A stretch of 38,898 nucleotides of DNA from CAYZZU01 sp964483105 (GTDB lineage: Bacteria > CG2-30-53-67): the NCBI GenBank assembly GCA_964483105.1, contig CAYZZU010000024.1:1-38898 (forward strand), in the 5' to 3' direction. Each line of letters starts with the position of its first letter. The stretch's first letter is position 1. The notes beneath the pieces are model-generated. The model ran no database searches. It was not told the origin of the DNA and saw nothing but the letters and a program-made list of their open reading frames with translations. The translations under genes were made by a program, and so were the position numbers. Below are positions 22,528-30,145 of this stretch, piece by piece.

Positions 22528-24267
22528 ATGGATTCTTTCGTTCTGAAGGCCATCCGGGAAGAACTAACCCGCAAGATTCTTCACTACAGAATCCGAAAGG
22601 TCTCCGAGATTCATCAGGGGATTTATCTTCTTCCACTGTGGGGACCGGACGGAAACCGAACGCTGCTTTTGTCGTGCAACCCCTCCCTTCCAGGCATTCA
22701 CCTGATTCAAGAAAAAGGAACAACCATTTCCCCGGATGCGTTTTGTCGAATCTTGAGACAACATATCACCGGCGGGATCATTCGTGACATTCAAATCCCC
22801 TATCTTGAGCGCTTTCTCACCCTGACGCTCGATTATCGCAGAGAATCGGGCCTGGTCAGACACCTGATACTCATCCTTGAGATCATGGGCCGGAGAAGCA
22901 ACATCGTGCTTGCAGACAGGAAATCGCAAAAAATCCTCGGGATGGCCCGGTCTTCCTCAAGGAACCGGCAGCCCCCTCCCAGACTTCACCCGGGAGGGGT
23001 CTATATCCCTCCCCCTGGTCAGGGAAAAATCGATCCGGAGACCGTGACGGACTCCCAGATCCCTTCCGGACTCTCCGCAACTTCCGAAATCGCCTCATGG
23101 ATTGTGCAGAATCTGGCGGGAATCGGGCCGGTACTGGCCTCCGAGATGGCCTGCCGCGCCGGAAACCTCGGTCTGACGAAGGTGATCCGGCAGTTCATGA
23201 AAGATTACAGGGAGGCACGATTTTCTCCCGGCCTCTACAAAGACCCAAGGCATGGAACTCAAATCCTCTCGGCGATCGACTTAACCCACCTGTCCCACTG
23301 GGAAAAGACCGATTTTCCGGAGATGAATCTTGCGGCTGAGCGGCACCGGCGGGATCTGTTCCTGAATCGTTTTCTGGAGGAACGCAAAAAACCGCTTTTG
23401 ACGGCGATCCGGTCCGCATCCAGGAAACAGGAACGAAAGAAGGAACATCTCCTTCACGACCTCGAAAGATCCAGGGAAATGGAAACGGTCCTGCAAAAAG
23501 CGGAATGGCTTTCTGCAAACCTGTACAGACTGAAGAAGGGAATGGGAACAGTCCGGCTGCATGATCCCTCGGGCCGGGAATCCCGTTGCCTCACCGTCAA
23601 GCTGAATCCGGAGCTGACTCCCGGCGAAAACGCCCAGCGTTATTTTAGAATATATCACAAACTGAAACGAATGCGGAGCACGGCCAAAGACCGTCTGGTC
23701 CAGGTGGAAGAAGAGATTCGTTATCTTCATCAGGTACTCCTGACCCTGAACGAAGCCATGGATCCGCTGGTATTAGACGAAATTCGTGAAGAACTGCAAA
23801 ATGGCCGGTACATGAAGGCAAAGCCCAAGGGGGGGAAAAAGAAGAAACCGAAACCGGCTCCTCCTCTCTGTTTTCTTTCTTCGGAAGGCCATACCATTCT
23901 GGTGGGAAGAAACAATCACGGAAACGACCGCCTGGTCACGAAAATCGCACGCGGACAGGATCTCTGGTTCCATGCCCATCAGATTCCCGGGGCCCATGTC
24001 CTGTTGAGAAATCCTGCCGGCACGAAGATCAGCGAGACGGTCTTGAGAGAAGCGGCGCTTCTGGCGGCCTACTTCAGCCGTGCCCGAAATTCAACACAGG
24101 TTCCGGTCTGTTACACGTTTCGTAAATATCTCCGGAAACCGGCCGGCGCCAAACCAGGCATGGTACGCTACACCCATGAAAAGACCCTCTTCGTCACTCC
24201 CGATGAGGATGATTTACCCCCTCCCTGCAGCCGGGAAACTTCCGGCCCCATCGGACCGGAAATCTGA
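22528..24267 (+). CDS. rqcH: Ribosome quality-control protein RqcH (NFACT family)
   Basis: RqcH binds stalled 50S subunits and recruits tRNA-Ala to add alanine tails to the trapped chain. The 579-residue protein has the NFACT-N domain (about 1-150, e.g. MDSFVLKAIREEL, ILEIMGRRSNIVLAD), helix-hairpin-helix and coiled-coil regions (about 190-420) and the C-terminal NFACT-R domain (about 445-560: GHTILVGRNNHGND, DLWFHAHQIPGAHVLLRN). At the position of the conserved Asp-Arg pair of Bacillus RqcH (Asp97-Arg98, GLDRI) it reads YLERF, Asp replaced by Glu. A TTTACA-17-TAAACT pair would start transcription at or near the ATG, so the message may have little leader. Confidence 0.9.
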   Translation: MDSFVLKAIREELTRKILHYRIRKVSEIHQGIYLLPLWGPDGNRTLLLSCNPSLPGIHLIQEKGTTISPDAFCRILRQHITGGIIRDIQIPYLERFLTLTLDYRRESGLVRHLILILEIMGRRSNIVLADRKSQKILGMARSSSRNRQPPPRLHPGGVYIPPPGQGKIDPETVTDSQIPSGLSATSEIASWIVQNLAGIGPVLASEMACRAGNLGLTKVIRQFMKDYREARFSPGLYKDPRHGTQILSAIDLTHLSHWEKTDFPEMNLAAERHRRDLFLNRFLEERKKPLLTAIRSASRKQERKKEHLLHDLERSREMETVLQKAEWLSANLYRLKKGMGTVRLHDPSGRESRCLTVKLNPELTPGENAQRYFRIYHKLKRMRSTAKDRLVQVEEEIRYLHQVLLTLNEAMDPLVLDEIREELQNGRYMKAKPKGGKKKKPKPAPPLCFLSSEGHTILVGRNNHGNDRLVTKIARGQDLWFHAHQIPGAHVLLRNPAGTKISETVLREAALLAAYFSRARNSTQVPVCYTFRKYLRKPAGAKPGMVRYTHEKTLFVTPDEDDLPPPCSRETSGPIGPEI

Positions 24268-24353
24268 CGACTTCGTCCAAAGTCTTTCCCGGACCGCAAC
24301 CGGCAGAACAAAGGGTGCAAGGAGTGCAGTCTGTTTTCTCCTTTCCTGAAACG

Positions 24354-25628
24354 TCACGGATAAAGCCCGCGGGAGAGCATGGCCCTCGCAACTTTTTGAA
24401 TCCCTTTCATCAGCGCGGCGGTACGCATGCTCACCTGATTTTCTTCAGCGATTCGATAAACCTCGTCAAAGGCATTCGTAATAATCCGTTTCAGTTTCCG
24501 GAGAATTTCATCCAGATCCCAGAAAAAATTCTGGAGATCCTGTATCCATTCAAAATACGAAACAATCACGCCACCCGAGTTGGCCAGGATATCGGGAATC
24601 ACCCAAATGCCTCTCTCCCGGAGAATGTGGTCCGCTGCAACCGTGGTAGGGCCGTTGGCCCCTTCCACCAGGATCCGACAACGAATCCGGTCGGCATTGT
24701 TCTCGTCGATCACCCCGGCAACCGCAGCGGGAATCAGAACATCGCACGGTACCTCCAGCACGTCCGAACAGGAGATCTGGTCCCCATCGGCATAACCGGA
24801 GAGGGAACCCTCTTCCCGGTAGCAGCGGGCCAGTTCCGAGACACGAAGTCCCGACGCGTTGTAGACCCCCCCGGCCGAGGTCCCGACCGCCACGATCCTG
24901 CCCCCCATCTCCTCGATGGTCTTTGCGGCTACAAAACCGACATTACCGAAGCCCTGAATTGCAAAGGCGGCTTCCGGTCCGACCGCAAACCCGATCTTTT
25001 CCGCGGCCTTGGCCGTGGTGTAGGCTACCCCGCGTCCCGTGGCCTCGTGCCTTCCCTGAGACCCTCCGATTGAAAGGGGCTTTCCGGTCACCACACCGGG
25101 AACGGCATGTCCCTTCTGCTGGCTGTAGGTATCCATCATCCAGGCCATGACCTGCTCGTTCGTCCCCAGGTCGGGAGCCGGAATATCCCGTTCCGGACCA
25201 ATCGTGTTGATCAGCTCCGCCGTAAACCTCCGGGTCAGTCCCTGAAGTTCCCTCCGGGAGAGTTTATGGGGATCGCAGGCCACCCCTCCCTTGGCCCCTC
25301 CGAGGGGAAGCCCCATGAGGGAACATTTCCAGGTCATCAGCATGGAGAGTGAGGCCGTCTCTCCGATCGTAACATCGGGATGATAGCGGATCCCTCCCTT
25401 GAATGGTCCCAGCACATCGTTGTGCTGCACCCTGTATCCGGGGAAAATACGTACCTCACCGTTGTCCATCCGCGTAGGAATCGAGATGATAACCGAGTGG
25501 TCCGGAACCTGGAGCCGGGCGACAATGTTCGGATCGAGGTGCATGCGGTCCGCCACATCGAGGAATTGGGCGAGCACATTCTGATAGGCAGGACAGTCCC
25601 AGATACCGGCACACGATTTCGTATTCAT
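24354..25628 (-). CDS. Glutamate dehydrogenase family enzyme (Glu/Leu/Phe/Val type)
   Basis: A 424-residue amino-acid dehydrogenase interconverting glutamate and 2-oxoglutarate plus ammonia with NAD(P)(H). Visible: GYRVQHNDVLGPFKGGIRYHP with the substrate Lys, the catalytic GLPLGGAKGGVACDP, PAPDLGTNEQVMAWMMDTY, and the nucleotide-binding FAIQGFGNVGFVAA in the second domain. Length and motifs fit the hexameric small type (gdhA/GluD). Substrate preference among Glu, Leu, Phe and Val cannot be fixed from motifs alone; glutamate is the most common. AAAGGA precedes the ATG. It is followed convergently by rqcH with an 86-nt gap lacking a clear terminator. Confidence 0.93.
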   Translation of the reverse strand: MNTKSCAGIWDCPAYQNVLAQFLDVADRMHLDPNIVARLQVPDHSVIISIPTRMDNGEVRIFPGYRVQHNDVLGPFKGGIRYHPDVTIGETASLSMLMTWKCSLMGLPLGGAKGGVACDPHKLSRRELQGLTRRFTAELINTIGPERDIPAPDLGTNEQVMAWMMDTYSQQKGHAVPGVVTGKPLSIGGSQGRHEATGRGVAYTTAKAAEKIGFAVGPEAAFAIQGFGNVGFVAAKTIEEMGGRIVAVGTSAGGVYNASGLRVSELARCYREEGSLSGYADGDQISCSDVLEVPCDVLIPAAVAGVIDENNADRIRCRILVEGANGPTTVAADHILRERGIWVIPDILANSGGVIVSYFEWIQDLQNFFWDLDEILRKLKRIITNAFDEVYRIAEENQVSMRTAALMKGIQKVARAMLSRGLYP

Positions 25629-25701
25629 GATGAGGGATCCTTTCCGAACAGGTCTGAATTGATTCTACCCGAATCTTTTGAACAAGGCAACCCCCGGAGA
25701 A

Positions 25702-25725
25702 GTGGGGTCAGGTCTTGAATCTTGC
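25702..25725. repeat. Relic of a dispersed GTGGGGTCAGGTCTTGAATC-type repeat
   Basis: The string GTGGGGTCAGGTCTTGAATC plus TTGC lies in the 224-nt gap between the GspN-like and gdhA genes. Closely similar 'GGGGTCAGGTCTTGAATCTTG' strings are familiar as dispersed elements in deltaproteobacterial genomes with REP-associated transposases. Only one copy is in the window, so the assignment rests on recall. Nothing else is recognisable in the gap. Confidence 0.4.
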
Positions 25726-25852
25726 TGTTACTCTCCTCATTCACAGCCTCCTCAAGCTTTCCGCACCATCATTCCCTCTCCACGAGGAGAGAGCGCGCAG
25801 TCATCCCGAGACGGAATCCTTTTCCGAGTGTATCGCATACGAACGCGTGTAC

Positions 25853-26740
25853 CTATCTGATTTCCGGGAAACGGATTGTACCGGAAAACCGGAAGGGATA
25901 GTAACCATCCGGATCGAGCTTTTTGCCGAAGAAGGCGGCCACTCCATGCAGGTTGATCGGATCCCCCGGACGGGACTTGAGACGGGCCGAGAGCGCAAGC
26001 TCGCTGTCCCGAATGTCACGAACCGAGATCCGTATGTCTCCGGAAATCTCCGCCAGAAAAATTTCGCTGTCCACGCGGCAGATCTCCACATGAAGGGTCC
26101 CAGCGGATAATCGGGAGATCACCTGAATCTTCTTGAAGCTGAAATCAGGAAGATCCAATCCCCGGATCAGGATATTCCGGACCGCTCCGTTTCGCAGCAG
26201 AAGCGACAGAGAACCTCCGGCACCGTACCCATCTCCCCGCTCCGTCAGATGCCAATCCGCATCACCGTCCAGCATCCCACGCAGCTTGAAATTTCGAAGA
26301 TAGAACGGGGATAAAACATCCTCAATCCGTACACCGCGAACCTTGAAACGATAATTCCCGGATCCGGGATGGGACAAGAAGGCAAGAACGGCATCCCCCG
26401 AAACCTTACCACCGTATCCTTCCCCCTGGATGTGAAACCCAATCCGTTTTTTCAGGAGCGGCGCAGGCCGAAACGTCAGGCTTAACCGTTTTCCCCTGTA
26501 GGCGCTGATCCTCCCATTTTCCAGGGGAAGAAAGATCTCCACGTTTTTCAGGCGGCATGTGCAGGGAAAAGCATATTCCAGTTCCTGATAAGCCAGTTCC
26601 ACCCCAAGTTTCTCTTCAAAATGGCCGATCAGGGTCTCCGCGAAACGGCGGTAAGGAAAAAGAAACACAATCAGGAAAAAAAACAGGACAAAGGCATAGA
26701 GGAGGTAGACAACCGGAGACTTACCACGTGTAGTATGCAT
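25853..26740 (-). CDS. GspN-like (AsmA-related) type II secretion protein
   Basis: A 295-residue protein with one N-terminal membrane helix (about 10-29, VVYLLYAFVLFFFLIVFLF) and a beta-rich periplasmic remainder in which segments such as FKLRGMLDGDADWHL and ISGDIRISVRDIRDSELALSARL resemble GspN/AsmA-type proteins. GspN is an optional inner-membrane component of type II secretion in deltaproteobacteria. No other gsp gene is in the window, so this would be an orphan, or a more general AsmA-like protein. It is divergent from the CPBP protease gene, 81 nt apart. Confidence 0.6.
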   Translation of the reverse strand: MHTTRGKSPVVYLLYAFVLFFFLIVFLFPYRRFAETLIGHFEEKLGVELAYQELEYAFPCTCRLKNVEIFLPLENGRISAYRGKRLSLTFRPAPLLKKRIGFHIQGEGYGGKVSGDAVLAFLSHPGSGNYRFKVRGVRIEDVLSPFYLRNFKLRGMLDGDADWHLTERGDGYGAGGSLSLLLRNGAVRNILIRGLDLPDFSFKKIQVISRLSAGTLHVEICRVDSEIFLAEISGDIRISVRDIRDSELALSARLKSRPGDPINLHGVAAFFGKKLDPDGYYPFRFSGTIRFPEIR

Positions 26741-26821
26741 CCTGTTTCCGAAGAAGTTCTTGAGAAGGGGACCACTTTCTGATACTTTGATCCTGTTTAG
26801 CTTAGTCAGGGAAAGAAAAAG

Positions 26822-27481
26822 ATGTCAAGAAAAAACCGGATGATCGAAACCACATGGGTCACACTCTTCTTCGTCCTGCTGATCATCTCCCTGAGGGCTC
26901 TCCCCCTCCCTACCGGCCTGCAACGGATCCGGCACCTGATTCTCCCCCTCTGCTGGATCCTGGTCCCCTTGACACTTCTTTCAATCCGGAAAGAGCCGAT
27001 CAGATCATTCGGATATCATCTTGACCATCTCGCCCGGTCGCTCGGTATCGGTCTCCTTGCCTCCATCCTGATCCTGACTCCCTATTTTCTCCTCGTTTCC
27101 TCACGGTTCGGCATGGCAGGCTTCACGGCAAAACAGGGGGTCACATTTTTCCGGTGGTTTAACATGGGAATCTACCAGTTCTCCTACATCGCCTTGCCGG
27201 AGGAGTTCTTCTTCCGGGGCTATCTCCAGACACGGCTGAACCGCATTTTTGGAAGGCCGTTTCAATTCCTGGGAGCCCCTTTCGGTTGGGGACTTGTCAT
27301 GACGGCCCTGATTTTCACGCTTTTTCATTTTCTACTCAGCGTGAATCTCTGGAATGCGGGCATCTTCTTTCCCGCCTTGATCTTCGGGTGGCTCCGGGAA
27401 AAAACGGACTCCATCGCCGCGTCCACGCTCTTTCACGCACTGTCCAACATTGCGCTCTTTACTTTTCAGGGAAGGTTTTAA
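26822..27481 (+). CDS. CPBP-family intramembrane glutamic protease
   Basis: A 219-residue polytopic membrane protein with about six to seven helices. It has the CPBP (Abi/Rce1-type) signature: EExxxR in LPEEFFFRGYLQ (E127-E128-R132), a second-motif His in FTLFHFLL (H169), and H205-x-x-x-N209 in FHALSNI. These families cleave within or next to membrane segments; some mature or clear secreted peptides such as bacteriocins. It is the first gene of the rightward peptide-modification locus and ends 1 nt before the HPr-kinase-like gene. Its substrate may be the product of the peptide gene at 29957, but that peptide has no membrane helix, so an exporter-linked or other role is open. GGGA lies 9 nt before the ATG. 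Confidence 0.85.
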   Translation: MSRKNRMIETTWVTLFFVLLIISLRALPLPTGLQRIRHLILPLCWILVPLTLLSIRKEPIRSFGYHLDHLARSLGIGLLASILILTPYFLLVSSRFGMAGFTAKQGVTFFRWFNMGIYQFSYIALPEEFFFRGYLQTRLNRIFGRPFQFLGAPFGWGLVMTALIFTLFHFLLSVNLWNAGIFFPALIFGWLREKTDSIAASTLFHALSNIALFTFQGRF

Positions 27482-27482
27482 A

Positions 27483-28487
27483 ATGAATCGTTTCCGCCCT
27501 CCCGAAATCAGCTTCAAACCGGACCTGTCTTTCTTCTTTCCGGGAATCACCATCCTCTGCGGCTCCAACAACCGGAAGATCCTTGAAGAAGTGCGGGATG
27601 AAATCGGACTCATGAATACCCCCTCCGGTAAAGGAGAAGAAGTCCGATTCTATTTCCACGATCGATCGTCGCCTCCGGGTATTCATCTCCCGGAAACTGT
27701 TCCCCACCCCGGGGAACGGGTCACCTTTTCGGAGACTCTGACCGGATGTTTTCCGGAAAACCGTCCCCTTGCCTGGATTGAAGCCGAGCCGGGTTTTGAA
27801 ATGGATGAAGCCGTTCTCTCTTCGGTCAACAGCCTCGCCCACCTGACCTCCCTGGCCCTGGAACGAGCACACAACAGCCTCACCTTCCATGCGGCGGCCA
27901 TCTCGTACCGGGGACGATGCATTCTTCTGCCGGGCGGATCCGGAGCGGGGAAAACCACAGTGAGCCTGACCTGTGCTCTGGAGGAATGGACAATACTCAC
28001 GGATGAATGGACATTTTTGATTCCGAAACCGTGCCCAAAGATTCTGGGATTTCCCCGACGCTACCGGATCGTATCCGAAGTCGTGAGGGCCTGCCCTTCC
28101 CTTTTAAGAAAAGAACAGAGTAGGAGAAAATACTCCGCCTTCGGAGAACAGGGATATCTGGTCTCCTCCGGAAGAGAAATCCCCTCTACAAAACAAGGGG
28201 GGGTTCCGCTCGGAGCCGTTGTCATCCTGAATCCCCGCCCGGAAAACCGGAACCCGGTCATCCGTCCGATCGGTAAAAGCGAGGCGCTGTTTGAACTTCT
28301 TTCTTCGCACCTGGGTGAAAGCGCAGAAGACAAGGGAGAAACGGCACGGCAACTCAACCGCCTCGGTTTTGAAGTAACACAGACGATTGCGGATACAATC
28401 CCACTCTACCGCCTGGATTACTCTTTGGGACCGGGCCTGTTGGAGATCCCTTCCCGCCTCAAGAAACTTCTGGAGAACCCGGCGTGA
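27483..28487 (+). CDS. HPr kinase/phosphorylase-like ATPase of a peptide-modification locus
   Basis: A 334-residue protein whose C-terminal half is HprK-like: RGRCILLPGGSGAGKTTVS (Walker A, 151-158), a preceding SLTFHAAAI, then WTILTDEWTFLIP. The N-terminal ~120 residues are not recognised. True HprK acts on HPr of sugar transport, but shorter HprK-like proteins occur in lasso-peptide and PqqD-type clusters; in the paeninodin cluster one phosphorylates the C-terminal Ser of the precursor. Here the candidate precursor at 29957 also ends in Ser, so peptide phosphorylation is a reasonable inference. Start at 27483, with GGGAAGG upstream, chosen over 27450, which would overlap the protease gene. 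Confidence 0.8.
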   Translation: MNRFRPPEISFKPDLSFFFPGITILCGSNNRKILEEVRDEIGLMNTPSGKGEEVRFYFHDRSSPPGIHLPETVPHPGERVTFSETLTGCFPENRPLAWIEAEPGFEMDEAVLSSVNSLAHLTSLALERAHNSLTFHAAAISYRGRCILLPGGSGAGKTTVSLTCALEEWTILTDEWTFLIPKPCPKILGFPRRYRIVSEVVRACPSLLRKEQSRRKYSAFGEQGYLVSSGREIPSTKQGGVPLGAVVILNPRPENRNPVIRPIGKSEALFELLSSHLGESAEDKGETARQLNRLGFEVTQTIADTIPLYRLDYSLGPGLLEIPSRLKKLLENPA

Positions 28488-28595
28488 AAAAACCTTTTCC
28501 CCACATCCACATAACCTGGATCCATCCGGACGGCAGGGAATAATCCGCAATGGATCCTTTGATTTTACTCTCCCTGAGGAAAAGGATTGACCCAC

Positions 28596-28621
28596 AACCG
28601 ATAAATCGGTTAAACTATAAT
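28596..28621 (+). promoter_or_regulatory. Promoter with palindromic operator before the pqqD-like gene
   Basis: A perfect -10 box TATAAT (28616-28621) is preceded by an inverted repeat AACCGAT-AA-ATCGGTT (28596-28611) covering the -35 to spacer region. A TTGACC (28587-28592) lies 23 nt from the -10, too far for standard spacing, so the -35 is weak or activator-dependent. The position of the dyad suggests repressor or activator control of the peptide genes separately from the protease and kinase genes upstream. The gap 28488-28668 holds no gene. Confidence 0.5.
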
Positions 28622-28668
28622 GAAGTTCAGTAGTTAGACCGAATCAACTGTATATAGGGGGCAACTGC

Positions 28669-28971
28669 ATGAAGTCGGTGACACAACTCTTCCGCATTCC
28701 GGAAAAGGTCCTCTGGCGTATCGACGACGGGAACACCGTCCTCTTCGACGAAGATGAAGGACAACCCTTCCTTCTCAACCAGACCGGAACACAGACCTGG
28801 AGGATGATTCATGAGGGGAAACGGGTGGAAGCCATCCTGAGGGAACTCCACAAACGCTACCCGGATATTTCTGAAGATACGATTCGAAACCAGACCCTGG
28901 AATTCATTGAAGAACTTCTTGAACGAAAACTTCTGGAATCATCATGCGCTTCCCCGCTCCCCTTGAAGTGA
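28669..28971 (+). CDS. PqqD-family RiPP leader-binding protein (RRE, B1-like)
   Basis: A 100-residue stand-alone PqqD-like protein, a winged-helix RiPP recognition element that binds precursor leaders and presents them to modifying enzymes. Visible pattern: IPEKVLWRIDDGNTVLFDEDEGQPFLLNQTGTQTWRMI, then a helical C-terminal half (EAILRELHKRYPDISEDTIRNQTLEFIEELLERKLL). GGGGGC lies about 7 nt before the ATG. The 3' end overlaps the radical SAM gene by 28 nt. It corresponds to the B1 protein of lasso-peptide clusters, and the candidate precursor downstream carries a matching WxxPxI leader motif. Confidence 0.88.
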   Translation: MKSVTQLFRIPEKVLWRIDDGNTVLFDEDEGQPFLLNQTGTQTWRMIHEGKRVEAILRELHKRYPDISEDTIRNQTLEFIEELLERKLLESSCASPLPLK

Positions 28972-29960
28972 TCTGGTCCATCACCAACCGATGCAATCTG
29001 TCCTGCCGGTTTTGTCTCTCCGACGCCGGTCGGGATGTCGAGGGTGAGCTGACCCCGGATGAAATGGATCGCGTGGTCGAAGAGATCATCCAGGCCCGCG
29101 TGCTCAACCTCTACCTGACCGGGGGAGAACCGCTGATGCTCCCCTGGCTTCCGGAATACATCGGCCGGTTCCGGAAGGGCCATGTTCATGTCACGGTCAC
29201 CACAAACGGAACCCTTTTGAACCCGAGGCGGGTCTTCGCCCTACGGGAGGCCGGGGTCAATCATGTTCAGGTCAGCCTCAACGGTTCCCGTCCCGAGATT
29301 AATGACCCGCTGATGTCCCACTCATTCCACCGGATCGTCCAGGGAATCGAATGCCTCAACTCTGCGGGAATCGCGCCCCGCGTCAAGATCACTGTGACCC
29401 GGCAGAATATCGGTGACATGCCGGACCTGGTCCATTTCCTGGACCATTTCCAGACGGAACACATCCATCTCTTCGAAGTCGGTCCCCTCGGCAGGGGCTT
29501 TCAAAACTACAAGGAACTGAAACCGGAACTGGAGGAGATGCGAATCCTGGAGGAGTGGATGAACCGGGAAACCGGAAATCTCCAGAACCAGGCCGGGTTC
29601 TTCAGTTTCTCCCTGATCATGCATCAAGAGGGCAGAACCGCCGCCTGCTCACTTGGAAACCCGAATATCTGTTCCTGCCAGATCCTCCACAATGGAAACA
29701 TGATCCCCTGTACCTTCGCACAATCCCTTCCGGACCGGAACAACATCCTGGAACACGGGTTCGTCGGGGCCTGGAAACGCCTTCCATTGTTCGCCCGATA
29801 CCTGGACGCCGACAAACTGACAGGAAAGTGCGGAATCTGTGAATGGAAGCAGGAATGCAAAGGAGGCTGCCGGGCCGATGCCTATCAACAAGGAAAGGGG
29901 GTTTGGAGTGAGGACCCACTCTGCCCTCATCTTCCGAAAACCGCAGGAGGTGTAACATGA
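28944..29960 (+). CDS. Radical SAM/SPASM peptide-modifying enzyme
   Basis: A 338-residue radical SAM enzyme with the CxxxCxxC iron-sulfur motif at 17-24 (CNLSCRFC), a TGGEPLMLPWL SAM-binding segment (about 60-70) and a C-terminal SPASM domain for auxiliary clusters (Cys in SCQILHNGNMIPC, then KCGICEWKQECKGGC and DPLCP). SPASM enzymes next to PqqD-like proteins typically install thioether, carbon-carbon or related crosslinks in RiPP precursors. Its start lies inside the pqqD-like gene and its stop overlaps the peptide gene (ATGA), so the three are translationally coupled. The chemistry cannot be read from sequence. Confidence 0.92.
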   Translation: MRFPAPLEVIWSITNRCNLSCRFCLSDAGRDVEGELTPDEMDRVVEEIIQARVLNLYLTGGEPLMLPWLPEYIGRFRKGHVHVTVTTNGTLLNPRRVFALREAGVNHVQVSLNGSRPEINDPLMSHSFHRIVQGIECLNSAGIAPRVKITVTRQNIGDMPDLVHFLDHFQTEHIHLFEVGPLGRGFQNYKELKPELEEMRILEEWMNRETGNLQNQAGFFSFSLIMHQEGRTAACSLGNPNICSCQILHNGNMIPCTFAQSLPDRNNILEHGFVGAWKRLPLFARYLDADKLTGKCGICEWKQECKGGCRADAYQQGKGVWSEDPLCPHLPKTAGGVT

Positions 29961-30142
29961 CAGGCTCGACGGAAAATCACTGGGAACCACCCGAGATCAG
30001 GGATATGGACATCTCGGACTGCCACAGTTTCGCCAGACAGCCGTCCAAATGCTTTGAAACCAATGGCGGCAAAGGTCACAAAACTTTCGCGTCCCAGGTG
30101 CCCAGATGCAAGAAAAAGAAAAAGAAACCCAAGCCGAGTTGA
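29957..30142 (+). CDS. Candidate RiPP precursor peptide (61 residues)
   Basis: A 61-residue polar peptide overlapping the radical SAM stop (ATGA). The ribosome site AGGAGGTG (29945-29952), 6 nt from GGAGG to ATG, is the best in the locus, as expected for a highly expressed precursor. Residues 9-18 read WEPPEIRDMD, matching the Y/WxxPxL/I leader motif recognised by PqqD-type B1 proteins. Cysteines lie at 22, 32 and 51. T35-N36 followed by G37-G38 resembles the Thr(-2)/Gly(+1) cleavage rule of lasso B2 proteases, giving a possible 25-residue core. The core has no Asp/Glu at positions 7-9, so it is not a normal lasso. It ends with six Lys, then PKPS, a terminal Ser suited to an HprK-like kinase. 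Confidence 0.78.
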   Translation: MTGSTENHWEPPEIRDMDISDCHSFARQPSKCFETNGGKGHKTFASQVPRCKKKKKKPKPS

Positions 30143-30145
30143 GGT

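Noticed and set aside
28104..28595. 163-codon minus-strand open frame over the end of the HprK-like gene
   Set aside because: Antisense shadow of a supported gene; no start signal or domain.
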